DNA of 64,000 nt from Volutella citrinella (lineage: Eukaryota; Ascomycota; Sordariomycetes; Hypocreales; Nectriaceae), in NCBI GenBank assembly GCA_034401135.1, contig JAWZSP010000003.1, forward strand, positions 4,526,001-4,590,000, written 5' to 3'. A program made the translations under genes and the position numbers. This document shows positions 43,529 through 54,400 of this stretch, piece after piece (position 1 is the stretch's first letter; every line of letters begins with the position of its first letter). Under the pieces are notes generated by a model. The model did no database searches. It saw only the letters and a list, made by a program, of their open reading frames with translations, and was not told the DNA's origin.

Positions 43529-45975
43529 ATGGCCGATGACCCGGCCACTCACATCCAGCGCCATGCCTGTCACTGCGGCAAGACGTTTATTCGAAAGGAG
43601 CACCTGCGGCGCCATCAGGCGACCCACGGCGAGCGATCGTTCATTTGCTTCATCTGCCAACGATCCTTCACCCGAAAGTAAGCTTACAAAAGACGACTTC
43701 CCATCCCACTCTCCCTCCCACCCTGTCCTTTCCAATACCCCTCTCGAATAACCTGTATGGCATGCCCAAGTATCTGACCAAGTCCTCCAGCGACTTGTTG
43801 AGGAGGCACCTCAGCCGCCATGACACCACCTCTGCTCCGGACCCCCGGCGAGGTCGAGCCTGCGATGCTTGCCATACTAACAAGACTAGATGCGAAGGGG
43901 GCACTCAGTGCTCGCTGTGCGCTAAGAGAGGCATCCCTTGCACGTACCGGCTCGCCTCCGCCAAACCCAGCAGAGCGAGGGCCTCCGGGTCCATCTCCAA
44001 GAGCGCTTCGCCAAACCTGAATAGCGCCAGCGCCTCCAACGTCTCTACCCCAGACTCGGAGGGCTCTCAGAGCCTGTCGCCTAGCGGGCAGCCCACAGCA
44101 GAGAGCATCCAGCAGGGGCCGCAGGAACACCCTGCATCTGCGGGCCTAAGGCGGTATGCTGCAGTGCTAAGGTCTCCCTCCACCTCGCTTGAGGACGACT
44201 TCAGGCTTTCAAATGATGACAAAGAGTGGTTGGTTGTGAGCACCAATGTCTATCTCGAGCGGTTCCATGAGACCTGGCCTATCATCCACGGGCCCACATT
44301 TTACTCCATGAGCCCACCCGTGGCCGGCGCCATGACCGTGGTGATGATAGGCTGCTGGATGCAGTACCCAGAAGAAGTAGAGACCGCGGCTCTCGAGCTG
44401 CATGGAGTCTTGATGGACAGATTCATGAAGGAAATTGTGAGTCACCCCCCTGGTCCTGGTCGCCGATCCCCGTGAGATTTGCTGACCACCAATGAACACG
44501 CAGGCCAGCGACGAACACCGAGCGCTAAGAGACAAGGCATGGCCGGTAGAGCTGTATCAAGCCATGGTGCTCAATATTATCTTCGCCGCGTATCTGGGGG
44601 TAAGTCTCCACTCTGCACACCTCAACCTTTTTGCATGGATAGCATGTCTGACCCAGGGTGATTTCCAGACCGACAAAGTGCTAAACAGAGCAATCTTGTT
44701 ACGCGGACTCCTCATTGCGGCTCTGAGGGAGAAGGAATTCTTCATTGGCGAGAGTGCCATGGACCAGCAACAAGTGCATCTGCCAGGCACTTTTCTACCA
44801 TGGGTCCAAGCAATGCGCGAGCGGTGGAAGATGTAAGTTTGTCGGCATCGCGAAACGTTCTTGTTGGTAACTTTGCTAGGCTGGTGCTCTGTCTGTATAA
44901 AATCGACACATATCTCGCCATTGCACGAGGACAGGCGCCCTGTATTTACAGGGAGGAGCTTGATCTTCCTCTTCCATCATCTGTCGCCCTGTGGAATGCG
45001 TACGGACTAGATGTTTTTTTCAAACGACTGCCCAACGAGCCCACTGACCGCGTTGGTCACACCATGGCCAATCTGTTGAGCAACCCGCAATCCACGGCAA
45101 TGCCATATCTGTTTCTCGAAGACGTGCACATTGCATTCTGTGGGCTATACCAATCGATTTGGGATAACGCGCAGGCTGGGCGTCGTATCATGGCCGCAGA
45201 GCTCTCGCAGCCGGGGTCCCTGGACACCCTGTCCTGGCAGCTCGAGGCGTGGAACGGACAGCTGGAACGGATTTCGCAGCAATGCAGCCAGAACTTTTTG
45301 ATGGAGAGGAGTGACGAGCTCCCTTTCCGGTGCTACCTCTCGAAGCACGACGAGGACCCCACCCGTGAGAAGGTGAACGCCATGATGCACATCAAAACGT
45401 TCGTGTCGGACGCCCTACACCTCTACCACATCTTGGCGATGCACCTGTATGCCGATATCCGCACCATGAGCACGGTGGCGACGTACTCGATGAACACAGC
45501 AGACGAAGAGTCGACGAATCCGCCACGATTCCAGAAATACCAGTCACAATTGATGCGGTGGGCTGCCTCTCCGGAGAGCAAGCGCGCTCTGCTCCATGCC
45601 ATCGCAGTGTTACGGTCCCGTGAGGCGGCGTTAGAAAGAGCAGAGCCTCACTCGAGGGCCTTCGACCTCTTTGGTTATTTAGCAACCTCTGTCGCGTCCC
45701 TCGTCCTGTGGTCATGGATGAGCTATGCAGCCGCAGCCTGTTCGTGTGTGCCGGGCTTGAATCACATCGACATTGGCGTGGATCCGCCAGACCTGCAGAG
45801 CACCGCACGGCTGGAGAGCTGGATCCAATCAGGGACGACTGTGGCCCTGCAAAGCATTCCCATCTGCCGGTGCGCCATCGGCGGCTGGGTTGGGCGACTG
45901 AGCAGGACGTTACCTCAGGGAGAGCGAGCTTGGGGACTTGCGTATCAGATCGCGCCGATCCTGAAGACACCCTAA
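43529..45975 (+). CDS. Transcription factor with two C2H2 fingers plus a Zn2Cys6 cluster
   Basis: Exons 43529-43677, 43791-44436, 44504-44599, 44657-44832, 44880-45975; introns 113, 67, 57 and 47 nt; exon sum 2,163 nt, 720 aa. Finger 1 uses C14, C16, H29, H33 (a short C-x-C form). Finger 2 uses C40, C43, H56, H60 and is split by the first intron. The Zn2Cys6 cluster follows only 13 residues later at C74, C77, C84, C90, C93 and C100 (2-6-5-2-6). A Ser-rich linker leads to the fungal-specific factor domain (YLERFHETWPIIHGPTFYS, WNAYGLDVFFKRLPNEP). This mixed C2H2/Zn2Cys6 design is a known but minor class in filamentous fungi. Targets unknown. The ATG at 43529 opens directly into finger 1. Confidence 0.9.
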
Positions 45976-46252
45976 GAATGCAATTTTCTACGTATCGTGT
46001 ACGAGGTGTGTTTGTATAAACTGCTGTATTCACTATGAGAGGTTATAGAAAGGTCGGGATTGTGCAGCGTGATGGTTTCTGATTCAATATTTGGTTCACA
46101 TCAAGTGGTGAAGGGATAGGAATGAGAGACTCGAAATAGATGGCAAGAATTGTCTAAATTCATGCTCAATTTTTTCAGAAGCCATGGGTGATGTCTTCTA
46201 GAACCGACAATTCCCTTTGAAGCAAATATGTAGACCTCGGGAGATGGATCGC

Positions 46253-46570
46253 TCACCAGCAACCACAGTTGCAGCCGGCGATGTTGCAACCACAGCCCTT
46301 TTCGCAGATGACTCTTTTCCCGTTATCTGGAAAAAAACACTGGATAAATATGGTCGTCAGCGGCAGCTTTAAGCTTTGGGCCACGGTTCTGCAGCGTGAA
46401 TTTTGGAAAGAGGCACATACCGAAAGGTCATCTCCTGGTATCTGAGAACATCGGCCACAGCCACCGCACTGCTGCAATCGCACGTCGCCGTCCAAATTAA
46501 TGACAAGCTGGTGGGGGTTTGCTAGGCCGAGACCGGCAAGGGCGCCGAGGATGACCAGGGTGAGCTTCAT
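46253..46570 (-). CDS. Small secreted Cys-rich protein, 78 aa
   Basis: Exons 46421-46570 and 46253-46339 with an 81-nt intron (GTATGT donor, gctgac branch site, CAG acceptor). The intron is a multiple of three and open, so an unspliced 105-aa form is also possible. An 18-residue signal peptide (MKLTLVILGALAGLGLAN) precedes a mature part with Cys pairs (CGGCGRC, then CEKGCGCNIAGCNCGCW), 11 Cys in the spliced form, unusually dense at the C terminus. No known domain recognised. Candidate secreted effector or metal-binding peptide; an odd Cys number in the mature form would allow dimer formation. Confidence 0.65.
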   Translation of the reverse strand: MKLTLVILGALAGLGLANPHQLVINLDGDVRLQQCGGCGRCSQIPGDDLSVCASFQNSRCRTVAQSLKLPLTTIFIQCFFPDNGKRVICEKGCGCNIAGCNCGCW

Positions 46571-47808
46571 TGTTGCTTGAGTGTGAAGGGCTTAGGAGGC
46601 AAGTTTGTTTTGAAAGGGGTTGTTGGGTTTCGGTGTACTGGAGTGTAGAGCAGATGACTAGTTATATAGAAGGGATTCAAAGTCAATGGCGGGCAACATG
46701 TCGATCGAGATTCGAACTGGAATCCGCAGCTCTCTGGGTCGTCCCGTCAATTGTGCGTGGCGGCATTCTCGATGACACGACATGGCGCTTCTCCAACATG
46801 CCAGCTCGGCCCTGGGACGACGCGGGGTAGTGACAGAAAGTGTGGAGAGGAGAAGGAGGCATTCAATCGCAGTTTATGTTAAACACAAAGTCGTTCGTAT
46901 TTGGATTAGATGGTTGAATAGAAACGCGGCATCTTCCTTTTGAAGTCTATCCGCCAAATCAAGGCTCAGCATATTTTTAATTGGATCGGCTCGTCGGTGT
47001 GGGCTCATTAACTTCCTGTTTGGTCTGGCCATCGAACTAAACTCCCCTGGGCATACAGCTTATACAGACCTCTGAGCTCCATCTTACTGACGCGCAGAGC
47101 TCGGCATTATTCTGATTAGGAAACCTGGCTGATTGAGCTTCCTTCGTGTTAAGCTTATCTTAATCTGACCTCGGTACAGTCAGCAAGGCTGTCTGGAAAC
47201 AAGCTTCCTCTTCATACGTCCAGAGAGGCTAAATCAAAGAAGGCCCGATTATCAGCTTGCGCGTCAGTCTGCGCGCGAATGATAACCCACTGGGTACAAC
47301 GTGTTGAAGCTACTGCTTAGTACTTGTCAGGTTCGTTCGTCATGGCATTGTATTTGAGGGAAAGTATTTTGTCTGAGGGAATGGATGTGCAACACCACAG
47401 CCTATCCCGAGGTTCAAGATGGCCGTGTAAGTCCAAGCACCGGAATTTGGGGAGGCGGCACGAACAGCACACCGCCCGCCACATGAGACTTGGAGATTTG
47501 GAATGTCAGAACTACCCATGCGAACAAGAAGAGAGCTATGGGAAATTTTGAAGAAGAGAATTATACAAGTTTTGGTGCTTAATGCCCAACTTAACAGGGC
47601 ATGTCGTGGAATTCTAGTTTAAGCGCTTCATTTGGTTCTGGAATGCGGATGTTCCCTGGCTATCTTATCCCGGAACTCAATTGCATCTGTGTCCAGGTTT
47701 AGCTTGAAACGCATTCCTCAATTTCAACTCGCTGCCGTCATTCTAACCAGGCTCATTTAACTACACCACTGCACCCACGACCCCATCAGTTCCACGTCGT
47801 CATGTTGT
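46571..47808. other. Gene-free stretch
   Basis: 1,238 bases of AT-richer DNA without a supported gene, between the small secreted protein and the WSC remnant. Confidence 0.4.
46662..46668 (-). promoter_or_regulatory. TATA box of the small secreted protein gene
   Basis: TATATAA on the minus strand, about 92 nt upstream of the ATG at 46570. Confidence 0.45.
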
Positions 47809-48110
47809 TTACAACCTGTTGAGCCTGTTGTCACTGCCGCAGTACGTGAGGGCGTTGCCGGAACACTTCATCATGCTGCAACTCGGTGTCGCTGACGTTC
47901 CTTGACGGCGGGCGCCCAACGGTAATGGCGTTGCCGCACCAGCACTCCTGGCTGCCCTCGACGCCGACCTCGACTTAGCAGCCTTGGTAGGCATAGTCTC
48001 CGGACTTGGGGGGATGGAAGGTCCAGTAGGGATTGGCTTTGAAGAAGTAGTGGTGCTTGTGCTTGTGCTCGTGGTCGAGGTTGATGTCGATGCCACCGCA
48101 TTTGCGTTGC
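47809..48110 (-). pseudogene. Broken WSC-domain gene fragment
   Basis: On the minus strand a Ser/Thr-rich stretch (about 48095-48035) is followed by WSC-type blocks in two frames: GDYAYQGC, a TAA stop at 47977-47975, then GSQECWCGNAI near 47960-47928, and after a frame change PSCSMMKCSGNALTYCGSDN near 47885-47826 and NRLNRL. The order YxGxE...ECWCGN...C.M.C.GN...CG..NRLN is that of a WSC carbohydrate-binding domain. With a stop, at least two frame changes and no start, this is a remnant of a cell-wall or secreted WSC protein. Confidence 0.6.
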
Positions 48111-48137
48111 TTCACCCCCCCAGCTTTCGGCTATCCA

Positions 48138-48158
48138 GGACACTGGACACTGGACACT
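48138..48158 (+). repeat. GGACACT heptamer, three units
   Basis: Three exact GGACACT units followed by diverged GGACCC-type copies to about 48176, adjoining the WSC remnant. Confidence 0.8.
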
Positions 48159-48176
48159 GGACCCCGGACCCTGGAC

Positions 48177-48728
48177 CACAAACCTTACCGTGGCCCGCAA
48201 GTAACGTGGTCAAGGCTTCTTGTAAGGATACCATGCTGCCAGCCCTTTCGGGTACCAAGATTCGTAAAAGGTGTGGAACCACACTATCTGCGATGGAGCC
48301 CCCATGGAAGACCAAGACAATGGCCTCCTAACTTAGGGGGCAAGTGCCGCGACAGTTCATAATGTCCTGAGGTTATTCATAAACAATAAGACGCAAGCTA
48401 CATCATGCAACAATTATTGATTCCAGATCTAGCAAGCGAGGATGCACATTGTAACATCAATCAAAGCTTCGGCCTCCTCGTTCGAGTGGGGCCAATAATC
48501 GCATTTGGGACTTTGGCGCATCCCTTGGCCCGTTAGACGCGTCGTCTGCCCAGTTTGAGCTGCATTATCCTGGGAATGTTTCGACTGCTAAGACGAAAGG
48601 CCAAATCTCCCACCCAGGCAGGTGGTGTGGCCGGGATGGGATGCATTTCATAAAAAGTCCGTTCCCAGTCCCCACAACTCGCCGTATCTCCACGCTCAAG
48701 TAGGCCAAGATCAAGAATCGCCGCAGTC
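48177..48728. other. Intergenic region upstream of the SDR gene
   Basis: About 550 bases; no gene supported. The right part is the probable SDR promoter. Confidence 0.35.
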
Positions 48729-49841
48729 ATGTCTTCACTACATATGATGAAGTTCCTTTTCGGGAACTCCCAAGCGTTAACCCTAGATCCCGATGGCTCA
48801 ATGCCAGTATGCGTCCGTCTATTCACGACCAGGGCTCCCCGCGCAGACAGCCTCGATGTCTCCGAGTTTGCAGGCCTGACAATCTTGATCACGGGCGCCA
48901 CGAGTGGATGCGGATTGGAGTGTGCGACAGCAATGGCTCGTGCGGGATGTCACCTTATCATGACGACTCGCAACAAGGAACGTGGCGAGAAGGCTCTTCA
49001 ACTGGTGCAACACGAAGCTGAAGCCGCCAGCGTCACAACCAAAATTGACATGGTGGAGTTGGATATGACGTCGATCCAGTCCGTCAAAAGCCTTCCGCAG
49101 AGCCTGCAGAAGATAGGCATTGACAAGCTCGACATTGCTCTTCTCAACGCCGGTGTCTACCAGACGGAATATAGGACATGTCCCGAGACGGGGTGGGAGG
49201 AAGCGAACCAGGTCAACTTCTTGGCCACAGCAGCTCTGACTATTCTGCTCCGGCCGCTGGTATCCAAGGCAAGCAAAGGGCGTCTCATTACGGTTTCGTC
49301 AGAAACGCACGCCTGGAACGCCCCAAAGCACGGATCGATGAAGGAGATTCTGGACGAGGTCAACGACCCAAACACGACCGCGTACCCATGCCAACAGCGG
49401 TACTTTATGAGCAAACTGCTCCAGTTGCTGTGGACCAACGAGCTGGCATCCAGACCCGAGTACAGCGATATAACCGTTGCCGTCATTTCGCCTGGATACA
49501 CGAGTACTGGCTTGTGGCGCGACTTTAATAGCCTGAGCATCGCGGTGATGGTCGAGAAGCTGTTTTCCCGCACCATTGAGCAGGGAGCAGGCCAATACAT
49601 CCTTGCTCTGAAGAACCTGGCCGACGGGGACCACACGAAACAGTTTTGGTTGGATAACATGTGGAGGGGGTAAGTGGCTGCGAGCTGTGACTGTCGTGCG
49701 TTAAGAGTGGCATGTGCTGACTAGCAATGTAGACCGACGAGAGTAGTGCAGGGCGAGACGGCCCAGAAAATTAAAAGCACCATATACGAGGAGACTGTTG
49801 GTATTTTGAAGGAGGCTGGAGCTTTGAAGGACGACGTCTAA
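48729..49841 (+). CDS. Short-chain dehydrogenase/reductase
   Basis: Exons 48729-49669 and 49733-49841, intron 63 nt, exon sum 1,050 nt, 349 aa. Classical SDR of the retinol-dehydrogenase-like fungal type: cofactor motif TGATSGCG at residues 55-62, TTRNKERGEKAL after the second strand, the structural NAG motif (LLNAGVY), catalytic Ser in TVSSETH and the YxxxK pair in RYFMSK. A PGYTSTGL stretch follows the active site. The C terminus, in exon 2, is a short helix. Substrate unknown; no biosynthetic partners nearby. Confidence 0.9.
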
Positions 49842-50491
49842 CGCCGAGAATGTGGCTGGATTCAGAGTTGAGGGCCGAAGGGGTGGGATATGAATTGACT
49901 GAAGTTGAACCGTTCAAAGCCAAAGTGTAATTAACCATACTAAATGTGTATGTCGATATTTCCAGACAACTAACAACTAAACGGGCGAAACTGTAGCATG
50001 GCAATATTGCTTACTCACGCGAACTGGAAAGTAGGTCATAATTAGCAATTAGTGTATTATCAGTTGGCTTGCAACTTGTTCTATCCGATGGTGTACCTGA
50101 GTGCACCAGTATATGCTAAAATCTCAGTTTTGGCTGAACAATATCCTCTTACAAATTCCAAAAAATATCAATACAGAGTAGAGTTGTGAGTGTTGAGGGG
50201 GAGATGGTCCGAGAAGAGTTGAGTCAAGTCGAAGAGGGGCGAGGGGTATGCGAGATGATACAAGTGCTGTACAATGTGTTGATACAAGAGAGGGGTTTGT
50301 AAGAGGAGGGGAGATGCCAAGGGGTATACAGGTGATAGGGGAGAAATCTATCCAAACGCCGTTGATCCGTCGGTTGCATGGGTATCATATCATAGAGCCG
50401 CCAGGGCCAGGTCATGATGGTTTTCCAAACGCCAAAAAGCAAAAAACAATTGCAAAAAGTCGTAAAAGCAGTGGATGTCCCCTGACATCAA
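49842..50491. other. Convergent intergenic region
   Basis: 650 AT-rich bases between the ends of the SDR and TIM17 genes; only terminator-type sequence expected. Confidence 0.4.
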
Positions 50492-51072
50492 TCATGGGGT
50501 CTTGGTCTCGGGAGCGAGTGGTGCCTAATCGTGCCATGTCAGCAAGAGTCCACAACGGTAGGTAAGCTGTGTGACTCACCTCGAGCTTGGTGCTGCCCGC
50601 CAGGCTGCGCTGGAACATGATGCCCACGCCTTCCATGACGGCGATGAAGACGGCAGAGCCAATTGCTCCGTTGCGGGCAGCCTTGTAGCCGCCCCGGATG
50701 GCGAGGGCGCCGCCGGTCAGGAATCCTGCCCCGATTGTGTTCCAGGGATCTTCCTTCTGCCGGATACCCTTGATGCCACAGCCAAAGGAGCTAAGCAGGA
50801 AGCCCCAGACGCCAAAGTTGCCTCCCAGGACGGGTGCGCGGGCCTTGATGGCGGTGATGGCGCCGATGCGTCGCTCGCCGTAGGGGCTGTTGCGGAAGCC
50901 CTTGACGCCGTGCCATATCGTGCCGCCGATTGCCTGGGCGCAGAGGTCAGTGGATGGCCTCATTGAATAGTCCTAAGAGAAGAAGGGTAATTACACCGAT
51001 GGCGAAGGCGCTGCCCGTGTGGCTGAAGATGACGTACGGGCAGGGCTCTTGGCCGCGTTCATAGTGTTCCAT
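50492..51072 (-). CDS. TIM17: Mitochondrial import translocase subunit Tim17
   Basis: Core of the TIM23 complex in the inner membrane, guiding presequence proteins. Exons 50995-51072, 50580-50933 and 50492-50524; introns 61 and 55 nt; exon sum 465 nt, 154 aa, the usual length. N terminus [20 protein letters not shown] has the acidic and Cys features of Tim17, then [17 protein letters not shown], four hydrophobic segments and the Gly-rich region [20 protein letters not shown]. The last exon codes only ten residues plus stop. Intact. Confidence 0.95.
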
Positions 51073-51498
51073 GGTTGAAGGGAGGGACGGATGAAAAGGA
51101 AAAGCGAAAAAACTAAACGAAAAAGGATGATGAACTGATTCAAAGGATGGAACTCAAGGGCAAGCTGATGCTTTTAGGTGCCTGATTGAACCGCGCTGAC
51201 TGCAGCAGAGCTCAGCAGCTAAGCCACGGCCGACAGCGAGCAACAGTACCTGGCGTTCGATGCGCTTCCACCACCGTCCAAGGATCATCTCCACTGTTGT
51301 CAACCCCCAGCATTCTAACACGCCTTGCCGTAAAACGGGAAATGAATTATTGCATTATCTACGTCGAATGTTACGGCATGCCTTTACGGATTGCCTTTGG
51401 GGGACATGTAGGAAAATTAGACGCGTTTCGTGTCTGCGCATTACTCCGTCCGCCGCGCGTGCATCTTCCACCCGGTTCTAGCGCTGACAGCCTGACAC
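51073..51498. other. Intergenic region
   Basis: 426 bases: TIM17 5' flank and 3' flank of the GPI-protein gene. Nothing else supported. Confidence 0.4.
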
Positions 51499-54400
51499 TC
51501 AGAGGAGCGCAAAGCCTCCCAGCGCAACTGCCAGGCAGCTCACAGCCCACCCAGACATCAGGGAGCGGCCAGCACCGCTAGTGGTGACCACTGAGGGCTG
51601 GGAGGAGGGCTGGGCGGTTTTGTCTGCGCCTCCAGAGGATCCTGCGCTGTTACCGGCTCCGGTTGGGCGGCTGGCTGCGCTGTTGCTGCCATTGCTGCCA
51701 CTCTTCCCATCATCTCCGGGCTTTGATGAACCGGCCTTCTCCCCTTCTTTTCCATGGCCCTGGTTGCCTCCGCTGCCACCACCGGAGCCAGGAGGCTTGG
51801 ACGTGGGCTCTGGCACTCCAGGGGGGCAATGCCCTATGCAATCCTTAGCAATCATTCAACAGCACAGGGGAAATTCAACTTACAGTGGTCGCCGTGCGGC
51901 TCACAAGCCGTCTTATCACCTGCTTGGGAGCCCTGGCCATTGCTGCCGCGGCCTCCAGAGCCGCCGGGGCGCGTAGTTGGCTCAGGAACGCCGGGAGGAC
52001 AGTGCCCTAGAAGCAATGTCAGCTCACGCAATCTTCAGCTCGATCGAGTCTATCTTACAGTGGTCCCCGTGAGCCTCACAGGCAGTTGAGCTTCCTGGGC
52101 TAGACCCTGGGCGTGTTGTTGGCTCAGGCACGCCAGGAGGACAGTGCCCTGTAAGTCATGTCAGCTCTGCAAACCTTCCGCTGGATCGAGAATATCTTAC
52201 AGTGGTCTCCGTGGGCCTCGCAGGCTCCCGGGTTGGAGTTGGAACCTCCAGGGCTAGATCCCGGGGGAGTCGTGGGCTCGGGGACTCCGGGAGGGCAGTG
52301 CCCTTGGACAATGTTAGCAACAGAGCCAACACAACATGTAAGACATTCAGCACTTACAGTGATCACCATGTGCCTCACAGGTTGTTGGGGAAGGCTTTGA
52401 GCCACCCGACCCGGATCCAGGAGGTGTGGTTGGCTCAGGGACACCAGGGGGACAGTGCCCTAAACACAATCAGACAATTGACATTGATTCAAGACTCAGC
52501 GCTATAGGAACTTACAATGGTCGCCATGTGCCTCGCAGCTGGGCTGGGCGCCCGGAGGCGTGGTAGGCTCGGGGACGCCTGGAGGGCAGTGCCCTTTGAA
52601 TTGGTCAGTCATTGCTCTGAACAAAAGCATCGGCTTGACTAACAGTGATCTCCGTGAGCCTCGCAGGCACCTTGGGCGGTGGACAGGCCACCGTTGTTTC
52701 CGGGGCTAGGCGGAGTCGTAGGCTCAGGAACACCGGGAGGACAATGCCCTGTTCACTTCATCAGCACTATCTGGGGACAGAGGACGGAGGCCTGACTTAC
52801 AGTGATCTCCGTGAGCTTCACATGTACCTTGAGCAGTGGATGAGCCGCCGTTTGCAGGACCAGGGCGGGTAGTGGGCTCAGGAACGCCAGGAGGGCAGTG
52901 CCCTGTTCAACTGTCAGTTCGATGTAATTAAAACGGTGTTCACGAACGGCGTACAGTGATCGCCGTGTGCCTCGCAGGTGGGTTCAGGTCCTGGCGGCGT
53001 AGTCGGCTCAGGGACTCCAGGCGGGCAGTGCCCTGTTTTCATTAGCCCATGCCAGAGCATGCTAGATTGCGGGAAAACTCACAATGATCGTCATGGGCTT
53101 CACAGGTCGGCTTGGACCCAGGGGTGGTTGGTTCAGGTCCCGGCGGGGTGGTGGGCTCCGGAACGCCAGGCGGACAGTGCCCTGCGATGCTATTAGAGGC
53201 GAAGAGAACAGAGTTGCTGATCAGAACACACAATGGTCTCCGTGAGCCTCGCAGGTAGGCTTTGGCCCAGGAGTGGTAGGCTCAGGACCCGGTGGGGTTG
53301 TTGGCTCGGGGACTCCCGGAGGACAGTGCCCTTGGCAGTTGTTAGCAAAGTTCAGGCAACTTGATGAATCTGGACTCACAGTGATCACCATGAGCCTCGC
53401 AAGTAGGCTCGGGTCCTGGTGGTGTTGTTGGTTCAGGGACCCCCGGAGGACAGTGCCCTGGATAAACATTAGACAACTAGAAGAAGCCCTGGGAGTTTTG
53501 ACCTACAGTGATCACCATGGGCCTCACATGTCGGCTTGGGACCGGGAGTGGTGGGCTCGGGGCCTGGGGGCGTCGTTGGCTCTGGTACTCCAGGGGGACA
53601 GTGCCCTAGATTATCGTCAAAATGTCTGACAGGAGAAGTGTGTGAGTGTTGGAGACTTACAGTGATCTCCGTGAGCCTCACAGGTCGGCTCAGGCCCAGG
53701 CGTGGTAGGCTCGGGCCCAGGTGGGGTTGTTGGCTCAGGAACTCCGGGAGGACAATGCCCTGGATCTCTGTTAGCAAGACTGGACCGGGACATTTTCAAT
53801 AACTTCCCAACTCACAATGATCACCATGGGCTTCGCAGGTAGGTTCAGGTCCTGGGGGGGTTGTGGGCTCAGGTACGCCTGGTGGGCAATGCCCTTCCAC
53901 ATCCTTAGTACAACTGACAGCAGGTATGGAGCTTTGTTTGTAACTCACAATGGTCTCCGTGGGCTTCACAAGTGGGCTCAGGTCCAGGAGGCGTGGTTGG
54001 CTGCGGCACACCGGGGGGGCAGTGCCCTGGACATTGTTAAAACACTACATCGAGACAAAATGGGATAAGATACACTTACAGTGATCACCGTGGGCCTCAC
54101 AGGTAGGCTCAGGTCCCGGTGGTGTGGTTGGTTCAGGAACTCCAGGAGGACAATGCCCTGGACACGTCAGAACAGGCATCCAGGTCGTCAGGGTTGAAAA
54201 CTCACAGTGATCTCCGTGGGCCTCGCAGGTGGTGACCGGGGGTGTGCTGGTCTGGATTGCGCTGCTAGAAGTAGTAGTCGTATCACAGGCCGTGATGAAC
54301 TCGGTGTGCGAGATGATGGAGTGGCCGTCCTTGGTGAGGGCGTGGGAATCGTAGAAACCAGTGGCCGTGACGACGACGCCGTTTGCAAAACTAGTAGTTG

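Noticed and set aside
51499..54205. CRISPR-like array appearance of regular repeats and spacers
   Set aside because: Repeats are coding exons with splice sites at each edge; CRISPR arrays are not expected in a fungal nuclear genome.
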